Below are positions 1 to 7,977 of a stretch of DNA of 46,511 nt, in pieces. The notes under the pieces were generated by a model. It saw only the letters and a program-made list of their open reading frames with translations. It had not been told where the DNA came from and ran no database searches. Source of the stretch: Ruminococcus sp. UBA7013 (GTDB taxonomy: Bacteria; Bacillota; Clostridia; Oscillospirales; Ruminococcaceae); assembly GCA_002449585.1 (NCBI GenBank), contig DJXD01000023.1, positions 1 to 46,511 of the forward strand, in the 5' to 3' direction. Numbering within the stretch: position 1 is the stretch's first letter; each line of letters starts with the position of its first letter. A program made the position numbers and the translations under genes.

Positions 1-1
1 G

Positions 2-2194
2 GAAGTCGGCAAGAAATATTTTGAACAGCTGATTGACAAAATGAAGGCTGACAGAGGCGTAAAACAGGACGTTGAACTCACAGCTGATGACCTGAAAGAA
101 CTCGCTTCTCAGTTCAAGGCTGAATATAAATCTAAAATCGGCGCAGATTTCCCGGATGATCCTAAGGAACAGCTCAAGGGCGCAATCAAGGCCGTATTTA
201 GAAGCTGGGACAACCCCCGTGCAAACGTTTACAGACGTGACAATGATATCCCGTTCAGCTGGGGTACTGCCGTTAATGTTCAGATGATGGCATTCGGTAA
301 TATGGGTGATGACTGCGGTACTGGCGTAGCCTTCACACGTGATCCCGCTACCGGCGAAAAGAAGCTGATGGGCGAATTCCTGACCAATGCACAGGGCGAA
401 GATGTTGTTGCTGGTGTTCGTACACCTATGCCAATCGCTGAAATGGAAAATAAATTCCCGGAAGCTTATGCTGAATTTGTAAAAGTATGCCATATCCTCG
501 AAGATCGTTATCATGATATGCAGGATATGGAATTCACAGTAGAAAACGGCAAGCTCTACATGCTCCAGTGCCGCAATGGTAAGAGAACCGCTCAGGCTGC
601 TCTCAAGATCGCTTGTGATCTCGTAGATGAAGGCATGAAGACCCCCGAAGAAGCTGTTGCTATGATCGACCCCAGAAATCTGGATACCCTCCTGCATCCG
701 CAGTTTGATCCGGCTGAACTCAAAAAGGCTGAAGCCATTGGCAAGGGTCTGGGCGCATCCCCCGGCGCAGCATGCGGCAAAATTGTATTTACTGCTGATG
801 ATGCTGTTGCATGGGCTGAAAAAGGTGAAAAAGTCGTTCTGGTTCGTCTGGAAACCTCTCCGGAAGATATCACTGGCATGAAGTCCGCTCAGGGCATTCT
901 TACCGTTCGTGGTGGTATGACATCTCACGCTGCTGTTGTTGCTCGTGGTATGGGAACATGCTGTGTATCTGGCTGCGGTGACATCAAGATGGATGAAGAA
1001 AATAAAAAATTCGAACTGGCTGGCAAAACCTTCACCGAAGGTGATCCGATCTCTATCGACGGTACAACCGGTAACATCTATGACGGTATCATCCCGACAG
1101 TAGACGCTCAGATTGCTGGCGAATTCGGCCGTATCATGGCTTGGGCTGATGAATTCAGAACCCTGAAAGTAAGAACAAATGCAGATACTCCTGCTGATGC
1201 AAAGAAAGCACGTGAACTCGGTGCGGAAGGTATTGGCCTTTGCCGTACAGAGCATATGTTCTTTGAAGAATCCAGAATTGCTGCATTCCGTGAAATGATC
1301 TGCGCTGATACAGTAGAAGAACGTGAAGCCGCTCTTGAAAAGATTCTGCCTATGCAGCAGGCTGACTTTGAAGCTCTCTATGAAGCTCTGGAAGGCAATC
1401 CTGTTACTATCAGATTCTTAGATCCGCCTCTGCATGAATTCGTTCCTACAGAAGAGGAAGATATTCAGAAGCTTGCTGATGCACAGGGTAAATCTGTAGA
1501 AGCTATTAAAAACATCATTGCCTCTCTGCATGAATTCAACCCGATGATGGGTCATCGTGGCTGTCGTCTGGCTGTTACCTATCCGGAAATTGCTAAGATG
1601 CAGACAAGAGCTGTCATTCGTGCTGCAATCAATGTACAGAAGAAGCATTCTGATTGGACAGTTGTTCCTGAAATCATGATCCCACTGGTTGGCGAAGTCA
1701 AAGAACTGAAATATGTAAAAGATATTGTTGTTGCTGCTGCTGACGAAGAAATCAAGAATGCTGGCGTTGAACTGAAATATGAAGTTGGCACAATGATCGA
1801 AATTCCCAGAGCTGCACTGACTGCTGATGAAATCGCAAAAGAAGCTGAATTCTTCTGCTTTGGTACAAATGACCTGACACAGATGACTTACGGTTTCTCC
1901 CGTGATGATGCTGGCAAGTTCCTGAAGGCTTATTATGACAAGAAGATCTTTGAAAGCGATCCGTTTGCAAAGCTGGATCAGATCGGCGTTGGTAAGCTGA
2001 TGGAAATGGCTGTTAAGATGGGTAAAGAAGTACGTCCTGACATGCATCTTGGCATCTGCGGCGAACATGGCGGTGATCCGTCTTCTGTAGAATTCTGTCA
2101 CAGAATCGGCCTCAGCTATGTATCCTGCTCTCCGTTCCGTGTGCCGATCGCAAGATTGGCAGCTGCACAGGCCGCTATCAAGGACAAGAAATAA
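2..2194 (+). CDS. ppdK: Pyruvate, phosphate dikinase, 5'-truncated by the window edge
   Basis: Cytoplasmic enzyme that interconverts pyruvate + ATP + Pi and PEP + AMP + PPi; many anaerobes use it at the pyruvate/PEP node of glycolysis. The frame is open from base 2, before the first ATG at 41, so the N-terminus lies outside. The phosphohistidine motif GGMTSHAAVVARGMG is visible with its His at bases 926-928. The C-terminal PEP/pyruvate site LGICGEHGGDP carries the catalytic Cys at 2057-2059, and the barrel motif FCFGTNDLTQM is also present. Compared with the Clostridium symbiosum enzyme (His455), roughly 145 residues are missing, from the ATP-grasp domain. Strongly biased codon use suggests high expression. 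A strong hairpin terminator follows. Identity is near certain; only the start is unknown. Confidence 0.97.
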   Translation, partial: EVGKKYFEQLIDKMKADRGVKQDVELTADDLKELASQFKAEYKSKIGADFPDDPKEQLKGAIKAVFRSWDNPRANVYRRDNDIPFSWGTAVNVQMMAFGNMGDDCGTGVAFTRDPATGEKKLMGEFLTNAQGEDVVAGVRTPMPIAEMENKFPEAYAEFVKVCHILEDRYHDMQDMEFTVENGKLYMLQCRNGKRTAQAALKIACDLVDEGMKTPEEAVAMIDPRNLDTLLHPQFDPAELKKAEAIGKGLGASPGAACGKIVFTADDAVAWAEKGEKVVLVRLETSPEDITGMKSAQGILTVRGGMTSHAAVVARGMGTCCVSGCGDIKMDEENKKFELAGKTFTEGDPISIDGTTGNIYDGIIPTVDAQIAGEFGRIMAWADEFRTLKVRTNADTPADAKKARELGAEGIGLCRTEHMFFEESRIAAFREMICADTVEEREAALEKILPMQQADFEALYEALEGNPVTIRFLDPPLHEFVPTEEEDIQKLADAQGKSVEAIKNIIASLHEFNPMMGHRGCRLAVTYPEIAKMQTRAVIRAAINVQKKHSDWTVVPEIMIPLVGEVKELKYVKDIVVAAADEEIKNAGVELKYEVGTMIEIPRAALTADEIAKEAEFFCFGTNDLTQMTYGFSRDDAGKFLKAYYDKKIFESDPFAKLDQIGVGKLMEMAVKMGKEVRPDMHLGICGEHGGDPSSVEFCHRIGLSYVSCSPFRVPIARLAAAQAAIKDKK

Positions 2195-2229
2195 TTTCAT
2201 GACTCCGTTCATGACCTTATAACACAACA

Positions 2230-2274
2230 CAGCCCCACGGGAATCTCCTGTGGGGCTGCGTGTTATGCTTTTTT
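2230..2274 (+). terminator. Rho-independent terminator of ppdK
   Basis: A GC-rich stem (CAGCCCCAC pairing with GTGGGGCTG, extended inward by two G-C pairs) is followed by six Ts. Short flanking arms AACAC/GTGTT could lengthen it. It overlaps the 3' end of the convergent gene ending at 2263, so it may also slow that transcript, although the minus-strand side lacks a T-run. Confidence 0.85.
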
Positions 2275-3132
2275 CCGTGAATGCACAGCAAAGATCACCA
2301 GCAAACAAATTCCTGTGATCGCTGTGATTCCTGCGGTTTTGCAGATCTGATCTGTCATGAACGTGAGATATCCTGTCACAGCAGCAAAAATCTGCGGTTC
2401 TCTCACGACAAAACCAGAAAAATAATCTGTTCTGAGAATATATAGACATGGCACAGAAATCAATAATCCCGAAATCAAACCGATCAGGCCGAGCCAATAC
2501 CAGAAATCAGAAAATGCTTTCCGACAGCAAATTATTAATAAAATCAGCAGAATGCCTGTGATTCCACAAAGTACTGCTGTTATTTTATCCAGCATGGAAA
2601 ATAATTTCTTTCCCTTTGCAAGCCAGCCTTTTTCATACATCATGGATAATTTGAACGTATCTGCAATAAATAAAATTTCAGCTTCTGCTTCGGAAATGGC
2701 TGCATCTACTTTCTGCTGATAAATCTCATCTTTCTGATAATTATGCTGATCGGCATAATCACTGAAAAATTGATTAACAGAAGCTTCCAGATCTGTAAAC
2801 GGCATGATTAATTCATAGCTTTCTGATTTTCCGCTGAGATAATCAAATGCATGGGATACACTGTCAAGAATGGCCTGTTTCAAATCCTCCCGATCAATAC
2901 CGGAAAGAAATACTTCTGCCGGGATGCTGGTGCTGTTGCTTCGTGATTGAAAATAACTCTCCAGAGAAGCATATGCCTTTTCTTCTAAATCCTGTGTTTC
3001 AGCAACTGTCTGAAATGCGGAAATGGTCAGTGCCTTATGTCTGAGAAATACTGTCAGCTCCGTTCCAATCAGAGAAAAAATCAGCAGAAATGTTAATAAT
3101 ATCTTAGGAATATAAAAATCAATCTTTGTCAT
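2263..3132 (-). CDS. Predicted membrane protein of the sortase operon
   Basis: Not recognised as a named family. From the start chosen (MTKIDFYIPK) it is 289 residues. There is one hydrophobic segment near residues 10-30, a charged and probably extracytoplasmic region of about 150 residues, and three further membrane segments in the C-terminal half. The ATG at 3130-3132 has an AGGAGG site six bases upstream, so the longer in-frame upstream extension is probably not translated. It begins one base after the sortase stop codon, which implies co-translation. It is the last gene of a three-gene operon, so a role in presenting or restraining sortase products is conceivable, but that is inference. 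Confidence 0.8.
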   Translation of the reverse strand: MTKIDFYIPKILLTFLLIFSLIGTELTVFLRHKALTISAFQTVAETQDLEEKAYASLESYFQSRSNSTSIPAEVFLSGIDREDLKQAILDSVSHAFDYLSGKSESYELIMPFTDLEASVNQFFSDYADQHNYQKDEIYQQKVDAAISEAEAEILFIADTFKLSMMYEKGWLAKGKKLFSMLDKITAVLCGITGILLILLIICCRKAFSDFWYWLGLIGLISGLLISVPCLYILRTDYFSGFVVREPQIFAAVTGYLTFMTDQICKTAGITAITGICLLVIFAVHSRKKA

Positions 3133-3133
3133 G

Positions 3134-3847
3134 TCATCCCTCCTGTGCTGGATGATAAAACTGCTTGCTGACAAGACTGCACAGTACGCCGATGCGATTG
3201 GAAGATGTGCCGAATACCTGCGCTTCACATGTATAAAGCGTGAGCCTGTCTTCTTCAAGAGGGAGAACATATTTTTTATCCGTATTCTGAAACTGTACCT
3301 GCTCCGTTACTTGATACGTAAAAATGCCGTATGTTGTGTATAATACCAAAATATTGCCCGGCGCAAGCTGATTTAGATTTGCAAAAAATGTATTCACATG
3401 CGCATCAATTACAATATTTCCTGTTTCACCAATTACTACAGAACTAGTAGCCTGACATGCACCCCGATCCAGCAATTCTGCACTTGATCCCCAGTAAACA
3501 GGGACAGACAAATCAATATCATCAGCCTGCAAAACAGCATATTGCTCTCCGAATACCGGACGGATGATTTCACCTGTATCATAAAATTGCTGTTCCTGAT
3601 CTTTGATTTCTGCCGCCGGAGTGGTTGCAATCTCATTTTCTTTAATCACAAGACCATCCAATCCAGTTGACGAGATGACTTTCATATTTTTGGCCATAAA
3701 TACAAGATTCAGATAAGTCTGTGCTTTTTCATACGGAATCATCAGCACTCCCACGCTGACAGCAGTACATAACAGCATCAGAAACACCCCTGTCAGAACA
3801 TACACAGGGAACTGTTTTTTTTTCTCACTCATCTGATTTTGATCCAT
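3134..3847 (-). CDS. Sortase family transpeptidase
   Basis: Membrane-anchored cysteine transpeptidase of the sortase fold, which normally joins sorting-signal proteins to the cell wall or to pilin subunits. It has an N-terminal membrane segment (residues 13-37) and then an extracytoplasmic catalytic domain. The triad is visible: His150 in NIVIDAHVNTFF (equivalent to the usual GHRDTFF), Cys207 in LTLYTCEA, and Arg218 in SSNRIGV. The 237-residue length is normal. The start is uncertain: ATG at 3847 was used, but ATG at 3832 (MSEKKK) is as good and neither has a clear ribosome site. The gene overlaps the end of the upstream gene, which suggests coupling. Subfamily not assigned (class A/D-like by motif). 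Confidence 0.88.
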   Translation of the reverse strand: MDQNQMSEKKKQFPVYVLTGVFLMLLCTAVSVGVLMIPYEKAQTYLNLVFMAKNMKVISSTGLDGLVIKENEIATTPAAEIKDQEQQFYDTGEIIRPVFGEQYAVLQADDIDLSVPVYWGSSAELLDRGACQATSSVVIGETGNIVIDAHVNTFFANLNQLAPGNILVLYTTYGIFTYQVTEQVQFQNTDKKYVLPLEEDRLTLYTCEAQVFGTSSNRIGVLCSLVSKQFYHPAQEG

Positions 3848-4607
3848 AGCGATATACCAAACCAAACCCGGCCAGAGAAATCAAAATGCCAATGCCGGAA
3901 AATAATAATGGTTTTGTTCTAGAAATTCCTGTTTCATCAATCACGATTCCAACAGCGGCTTTATCAATCACAACGCCCTCTTCATTGCGAATGGTTACAG
4001 AAATATCCTGCTCTGAAATATTATCTACTGCTACATTCATTCCCATAGACTGGGCAGTATTAATATAATTCTGCATCAATTCCATTTTATCCTCTGTGGG
4101 CAGCTGTTTAATAATGCTGTTTCTTTCCTCACGGCTGAGGGATGCAATAAAATCTGCCTGCTGATCTTCTTCCAGAGAACTGATATATTCCTGTTTTTCT
4201 TCCAAAGGCATATTAATAAATTCCGCTGAGTCAATGCGCTCATAGGGTGTAACCGGTGTAGGGGGCTGTGTTTCCTGAGGGGCATCGGGATTTTCCGGAT
4301 CTGTAGCATTTTGAGAATCTCCAGCGGCCAATGCTCTGACTTTATCGACACTAACCCCAAGGGAATTACAGATAAATTTTTCTGATTCTGTATTATATTC
4401 CAGTACACTGTCATAAGCATCATCGAGATCTTGTTGAGAAAATTCACCAGATGACCATTCGTTATAGCCGATTTGAATCAATGTTTCCGGCCAGCCTGCT
4501 TCCCTGGCTTTCTGTGCAACATCATCAGGCGTATAGGCGGACACGCCCAGACTTCCGCAACAAAGCACGGCTGTTAGGAGACCCGGAAGAATGGCAATTT
4601 TTTTCAT
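3825..4607 (-). CDS. Secreted, C-terminally membrane-anchored protein of the sortase operon
   Basis: Function unknown. The 260 residues show a Sec signal peptide (1 to about 24, ending SLGVSA), a helical acidic domain, a Pro/Gln/Thr-rich linker at about 100-122, a second helical region (130-185) rich in short leucine-spaced segments, and a hydrophobic stretch at 234-252 followed by a short tail with Arg and Lys. The end therefore resembles a cell-wall sorting region (hydrophobic helix plus charged tail), but no LPXTG-like pentapeptide is evident before it. First gene of the operon with sortase and a membrane protein; promoter at 4641-4669. It may be the sortase's substrate or a partner (inference). 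Confidence 0.8.
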   Translation of the reverse strand: MKKIAILPGLLTAVLCCGSLGVSAYTPDDVAQKAREAGWPETLIQIGYNEWSSGEFSQQDLDDAYDSVLEYNTESEKFICNSLGVSVDKVRALAAGDSQNATDPENPDAPQETQPPTPVTPYERIDSAEFINMPLEEKQEYISSLEEDQQADFIASLSREERNSIIKQLPTEDKMELMQNYINTAQSMGMNVAVDNISEQDISVTIRNEEGVVIDKAAVGIVIDETGISRTKPLLFSGIGILISLAGFGLVYRYGSKSDE

Positions 4608-4640
4608 GTAGGCATCTACCTTTCATTGTTTGATATTTTC

Positions 4641-4669
4641 ATTATAACAGATTTCCGGATGAATTGCAA
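4641..4669 (-). promoter_or_regulatory. Sigma-A-type promoter of the sortase operon
   Basis: On the minus strand, TTGCAA, a 17-base spacer and TATAAT, located about 35 bases upstream of the ATG at 4607. A TTGACA lies seven bases further upstream but its spacing to the -10 (24) is too long, so TTGCAA is taken as the -35. Confidence 0.7.
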
Positions 4670-4689
4670 GTGTCAAATATTGCCCTTTT

Positions 4690-4923
4690 TCAGTCTTCTT
4701 CATGTTCTGACAGATAATTCAGAATATCGCCTACGGTTCTTATTTCATCAACGACTTCATCCGGGATTTTAATATCTGTTGCACTTTCAATTGCAACGAT
4801 CAACTCCACCGCATCCAAAGATGAAGCATTTAAATCTTCTGCAATATCCGTTTGCTCTGTAATTTCTTCCGGATCAATATCAAATTGATCAGAAATAATA
4901 GATACAATTGTACTGAATTCCAT
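4690..4923 (-). CDS. Acyl carrier protein, stand-alone copy
   Basis: Small acidic four-helix carrier of 77 residues whose serine would receive 4'-phosphopantetheine. The attachment motif reads NASSLDAVEL (Ser35, equivalent to the DSL serine), followed by the usual helix II. The ATG at 4923 (MEFST) is preferred over an upstream in-frame GTG because AAGGAGG lies eight bases before it. It has its own promoter and sits 12 kb from the fab operon, which carries a second, different ACP (16859-17086). The two share little beyond the core motif, so this copy may serve a dedicated pathway such as teichoic acid, lipid or secondary acylation (inference). Confidence 0.92.
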   Translation of the reverse strand: MEFSTIVSIISDQFDIDPEEITEQTDIAEDLNASSLDAVELIVAIESATDIKIPDEVVDEIRTVGDILNYLSEHEED

Positions 4924-4967
4924 GCATAGCACCTCCTTGATTTAATATAAAAGCAATTGCTAAAACT

Positions 4968-4996
4968 AGTATAATAGAAAACGGGCGATCCGTCAA
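4968..4996 (-). promoter_or_regulatory. Sigma-A-type promoter of the stand-alone acyl carrier protein
   Basis: Minus strand TTGACG, 17 bases, TATACT, about 45 bases upstream of the start codon at 4923. Confidence 0.75.
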
Positions 4997-5099
4997 TATT
5001 TTGAAATACTGATTTTCAGAAAAATATTTCTTAAAAATTTGTGCAAAGTGACAAATTTCTTTACTATTTGTAATTAATGATTAAAATATAACTAAAATT

Positions 5100-5516
5100 T
5101 TATTGAATTGGCTTTTCATGGCAGATTTTTTCTGCCAGCAAATTTGCTGACGCTTCTGTATAAAATCCATAATAAGACCAGTGTTTCCGCTTGCGGAAAT
5201 TTTCAAAACAAGAAAACCAGATCACTGACGGCAGAAACATCACAGGCAGATACAGCCACCCCAGCAGATCTGATTGAATCGTATGCCCGTATTCATGCAA
5301 CAGCAGCGGCCTGTGTTCCTTTGCCCGCTCTTCCATGAAAATAAACATGCCCAGCGAGGTACAACAATTCCGTTTCCAGGAAAATACCATTGCCCCCCGA
5401 AAATAACGAGGCTTCTGCTTCCGGCAATAAATCAAATATAATATCCCTCCTGTCAGATTCTGCGGCATACACCATAATATCTGAAATATAAGATAAAAAA
5501 ACGCTTTCAAATACAT
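5100..5516 (-). CDS. Small membrane protein with HEYGHT metallopeptidase-like motif
   Basis: About 138 residues. Hydrophobic N-terminus, then the motif HEYGHTIQSDLLGWLYLPV in the middle, a hydrophobic segment after it, and a C-terminal YGFYTEASANLLAE. HExxH is the zinc-binding signature of gluzincin/metzincin peptidases; the downstream Glu in TEASAN could be the third ligand. The family is familiar as conserved uncharacterised proteins of bacteria, and no substrate is known. The start is ambiguous: GTG at 5519, ATG at 5516, or TTG at 5510. The TTG has the best spacing (8) from AAGGGG. Own promoter at 5529-5557, divergent from the ylxM operon. Confidence 0.75.
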   Translation of the reverse strand: MYLKAFFYLIFQILWCMPQNLTGGILYLIYCRKQKPRYFRGAMVFSWKRNCCTSLGMFIFMEERAKEHRPLLLHEYGHTIQSDLLGWLYLPVMFLPSVIWFSCFENFRKRKHWSYYGFYTEASANLLAEKICHEKPIQ

Positions 5517-5528
5517 CACCCCTTGTTT

Positions 5529-5557
5529 ATTTTAACATGTTTCTGAAAAATTTGCAA
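5529..5557 (-). promoter_or_regulatory. Promoter of the HEYGH membrane protein gene
   Basis: Minus strand TTGCAA, 17 bases, TAAAAT. The leader would be very short, about 7 bases before the AAGGGG site. It is back to back with the ylxM promoter at 5565-5593. Confidence 0.55.
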
Positions 5558-5564
5558 TTCCCTC

Positions 5565-5593
5565 TTGACTTTTTTCTGAAAATATGCTATACT
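5565..5593 (+). promoter_or_regulatory. Promoter of the ylxM-ffh operon
   Basis: TTGACT, 17 bases, TATACT on the plus strand, about 55 bases upstream of the ylxM start. AT-rich sequence precedes the -35. Confidence 0.8.
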
Positions 5594-5648
5594 AATTAAA
5601 GTTCCTGAATGTCAAGTATTTCTGCTTTACAGATCGGAGGTATTCATC

Positions 5649-5969
5649 TTGAAAAATCTGGATTTCGTGCTTCTGCTCGATTGCTATGGCGAACTCCTGA
5701 CAGAACGCCAAAAAGATATTGCAGAATTATATTATAACGAAGATTATTCCCTCTCCGAAATCGCTTCTATGAGAAATATCACCCGTCAGGCTGTCTCTGA
5801 TAGTCTTAAACATTCAGAACAAATTCTGATGCAGACAGAGTTGAAATTAGGCATGGCCGACCGTGTCCGCCGGATGCGTCTCTGCTTTGAACAAATTCTT
5901 GCCTGCTGTCCTCCTGATGGAGAAATTGCAGAACTCGCCAAAAATGGCCTGCATTTATTATCAATTTGA
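5649..5969 (+). CDS. ylxM: YlxM/UPF0122 helix-turn-helix protein, SRP-associated
   Basis: 106-residue DNA-binding-like protein of the YlxM family, almost always encoded directly upstream of ffh and, in streptococci, known to act with the signal recognition particle. The sequence shows LLTERQKDIAELYYNEDYSLSEIASMRNITRQAVSDSLK across residues 16-54 with a sigma-70 region 4-like helix-turn-helix (SLSEIA / TRQAVSDSL). The start codon is TTG at 5649, with GGAGG ending eight bases upstream; no ATG lies in frame nearby. A weak start codon may keep it below Ffh levels. It is the first gene of the operon, 15 bases upstream of ffh. Confidence 0.93.
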   Translation: MKNLDFVLLLDCYGELLTERQKDIAELYYNEDYSLSEIASMRNITRQAVSDSLKHSEQILMQTELKLGMADRVRRMRLCFEQILACCPPDGEIAELAKNGLHLLSI

Positions 5970-5984
5970 ACTGAGGTGCTCACC

Positions 5985-7358
5985 ATGGCTTTTGAAGGTC
6001 TTTCTGAAAAATTGAGCAATGTATTTAAAAAGCTGAAATCTCACGGCAGACTCACAGAATCTGATGTCAAAGAAGCTATGCGTGAAGTACGGCTTGCCCT
6101 TCTGGAGGCGGATGTTAGCTATAAAGTCGTCAAAGATTTCGTTGCAAGAGTTTCTGACCGTGCTGTTGGAGAAGATGTGCTTTCTAGCCTTACCCCTGCA
6201 CAGCAAGTAATCAAGATCGTCAATGAAGAATTGATAGATCTCATGGGAAATGATAATGCAAAGCTGAATCTAGCATCAAAACCGCCCACAGTTATCATGA
6301 TGTGTGGCTTACAGGGCTCAGGAAAAACAACACATTCTGCCAAGCTTGCAAAATATCTCAAGAACGAAGGCCACCGGCCTATGCTCGTTGCCTGCGATAT
6401 TTACCGCCCCGCCGCTATTCAACAATTACAAGTCGTCGGGGAAAAAGCTGGTGTCAAAGTTTTTGAAATGGGTCAGATTGATCCTGTCATCATCGCAAAA
6501 CAGGCTGTCAGATATGCCAAAGACTATGGTCATGATATTGTTATCCTGGACACCGCTGGCCGTCTGCATATTGATACTGAACTCATGGAAGAACTCCAGA
6601 ATATCAAATCCGCCACTCAGCCTGATGAAATCATGCTGGTTGTTGATGCCATGACCGGGCAGGATGCTGTTAATGTTGCCAAAGCGTTTGATGATGCGCT
6701 TGAAATTCATAGCGTTCTGATGTCAAAGCTGGATTCTGATACCAGAGGTGGTGCGGCTTTGTCTGTTCTTGCCGTGACAAACAAGCCAATCAAATTCGTT
6801 GGCATGGGCGAAAAACTGGATGAATTTGAAAAATTCCATCCAAAGCGCATGGCTTCCCGTATTCTTGGAATGGGAGACGTACTCACTTTAATCGAACGTG
6901 CAGAAACTGTAATTGATCACAAAGATGCAGAAAAATTAACCCGGAAATTGCAGGAACAAAGCTTTGATATGAACGATCTTCTCGAACAGGTAAAGCAAAT
7001 CCGAAAAATGGGATCTCTTAAAAGCATTGTTTCCATGTTCCCAGGTGGTGACAAGATTGATGACAGCGCACTGGATGACCGGCAATTTGATCGGCTCGAA
7101 GCTATTATTTTATCCATGACTCCGGCAGAACGTGCGAAGCCTTCTATTATTAATCCCTCCCGAAAGCGGAGAATTGCCAAAGGCAGTGGCATGAAAGTAG
7201 AGGATGTTAACCGTCTTCTCAAACAATTCGAACAGATGCAGAAAGTCATGAAGCAATTTACCAATAAAGGCAAAAAGCAAAAAGCCATGTTCCGACAGGC
7301 GAAACGCTCTATTGCAGGCATGAATTTTGATGCAATGCCGGGCAAAAAGAAAAAATGA
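5985..7358 (+). CDS. ffh: Signal recognition particle protein Ffh (SRP54 GTPase)
   Basis: GTPase that binds 4.5S/scRNA and signal sequences of nascent membrane proteins and docks with FtsY. N domain, then G domain with P-loop GLQGSGKTT (residues 108-116), DIYRPAA, DTAGRLHID (G3) and SKLDSDTRGGA, followed by a methionine-rich M domain ending in a basic tail. ATG at 5985 has GAGGTG six bases upstream, preferred over an upstream in-frame GTG. The 457-residue length is typical. P-loop neighbour HSAK replaces the more common TAAK. Co-transcribed with ylxM and rpsP. Confidence 0.98.
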   Translation: MAFEGLSEKLSNVFKKLKSHGRLTESDVKEAMREVRLALLEADVSYKVVKDFVARVSDRAVGEDVLSSLTPAQQVIKIVNEELIDLMGNDNAKLNLASKPPTVIMMCGLQGSGKTTHSAKLAKYLKNEGHRPMLVACDIYRPAAIQQLQVVGEKAGVKVFEMGQIDPVIIAKQAVRYAKDYGHDIVILDTAGRLHIDTELMEELQNIKSATQPDEIMLVVDAMTGQDAVNVAKAFDDALEIHSVLMSKLDSDTRGGAALSVLAVTNKPIKFVGMGEKLDEFEKFHPKRMASRILGMGDVLTLIERAETVIDHKDAEKLTRKLQEQSFDMNDLLEQVKQIRKMGSLKSIVSMFPGGDKIDDSALDDRQFDRLEAIILSMTPAERAKPSIINPSRKRRIAKGSGMKVEDVNRLLKQFEQMQKVMKQFTNKGKKQKAMFRQAKRSIAGMNFDAMPGKKKK

Positions 7359-7411
7359 TTTCCCCGCAGTTTTTCTGCGAGAGATAAAATTTAACTTGTG
7401 AGGTGAATATC

Positions 7412-7657
7412 ATGTCCGTTAAAATCAGACTTAGAAGAATGGGCGCAAAAAAAGCCCCTTTCTATCGTATTGTTGTGGCAGATTCCCGTTTCCCCAGAGA
7501 CGGCAGAAGCATTGATGAGATCGGTTATTATGACCCGACAAAAGAACCTTCTGTGATCAAAGTAGATGCAGACAAAGCTGCTGAATGGATCAAGAAAGGC
7601 GCACAGCCGACAGACATCGTCAAGACAATTCTGAAAAAAGAAAATATTATCAAGTAA
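7412..7657 (+). CDS. rpsP: 30S ribosomal protein S16
   Basis: 81-residue S16, beginning MSVKIRLRRMGAKKAPFYRI, with the typical VADSRFPRDGRSIDEIGYYDP core. It binds 16S rRNA early in 30S assembly. ATG at 7412 with GAGGTG six bases upstream is preferred over the GTG at 7403. Third gene of the ylxM-ffh operon, followed by a strong hairpin before khpA. Confidence 0.98.
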   Translation: MSVKIRLRRMGAKKAPFYRIVVADSRFPRDGRSIDEIGYYDPTKEPSVIKVDADKAAEWIKKGAQPTDIVKTILKKENIIK

Positions 7658-7669
7658 TCAGAACGCCGC

Positions 7670-7695
7670 CCCCGTTTGTGTCCGCACAGACGGGG
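7670..7695 (+). other. Stable intergenic RNA hairpin between rpsP and khpA
   Basis: Eleven base pairs (CCCCGTTTGTG with CACAGACGGGG, one G-T pair) close a TCCG tetraloop. There is no T-run afterwards, so it is more likely an mRNA-stabilising or processing element than a full terminator. It could set the S16 level above the downstream genes (inference). Confidence 0.7.
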
Positions 7696-7724
7696 CTGTG
7701 ACGGCTGTTAGAAAGGATATTATC

Positions 7725-7964
7725 ATGAAAGAATTATTATATACAATCGTTGCAGGTCTGGTAGATCATCCCGATATGATTACTATCACACAGGATGAGC
7801 CTAATGAAGAAGGTACGATTGTATTTCATCTACATGTTGCAGATGAAGATATGGGCAGAGTCATCGGAAAACAAGGCAGAATTGCCAAAGCGATCCGAGT
7901 GATTATGCGTTCTACTGCTTCCCGGAACGGTCTGGAATCCATTGCTGTGGAAATCGGCGAATAA
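7725..7964 (+). CDS. khpA: KH-domain RNA-binding protein KhpA (YlqC)
   Basis: 79 residues forming a single KH domain with the GxxG loop in DMGRVIGKQGRIAKAIR. KhpA proteins bind RNA, commonly pair with KhpB/Jag, and affect cell division and sRNA function in Gram-positive bacteria. ATG at 7725 is preceded by AAAGGA; an upstream in-frame start at 7698 lacks a site. The rpsP-khpA-rimM order is typical of Firmicutes. Confidence 0.95.
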   Translation: MKELLYTIVAGLVDHPDMITITQDEPNEEGTIVFHLHVADEDMGRVIGKQGRIAKAIRVIMRSTASRNGLESIAVEIGE

Positions 7965-7977
7965 TAGAGGATTTTCT

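Noticed and set aside
1418..2497. 359-residue open frame on the minus strand opposite ppdK
   Set aside because: Shadow of a highly biased gene; no ribosome site, no plausible domain, and it runs through the ppdK terminator.
4511..4607. Lipoprotein signal in the first protein of the sortase operon
   Set aside because: Two cysteines lie in the hydrophobic core but no lipobox (L-A/S-G/A-C) precedes them; a Sec signal peptide fits better.
7698..7724. Upstream start for khpA
   Set aside because: Poor ribosome site; the ATG at 7725 has AAAGGA at the right distance and gives the family-typical length.
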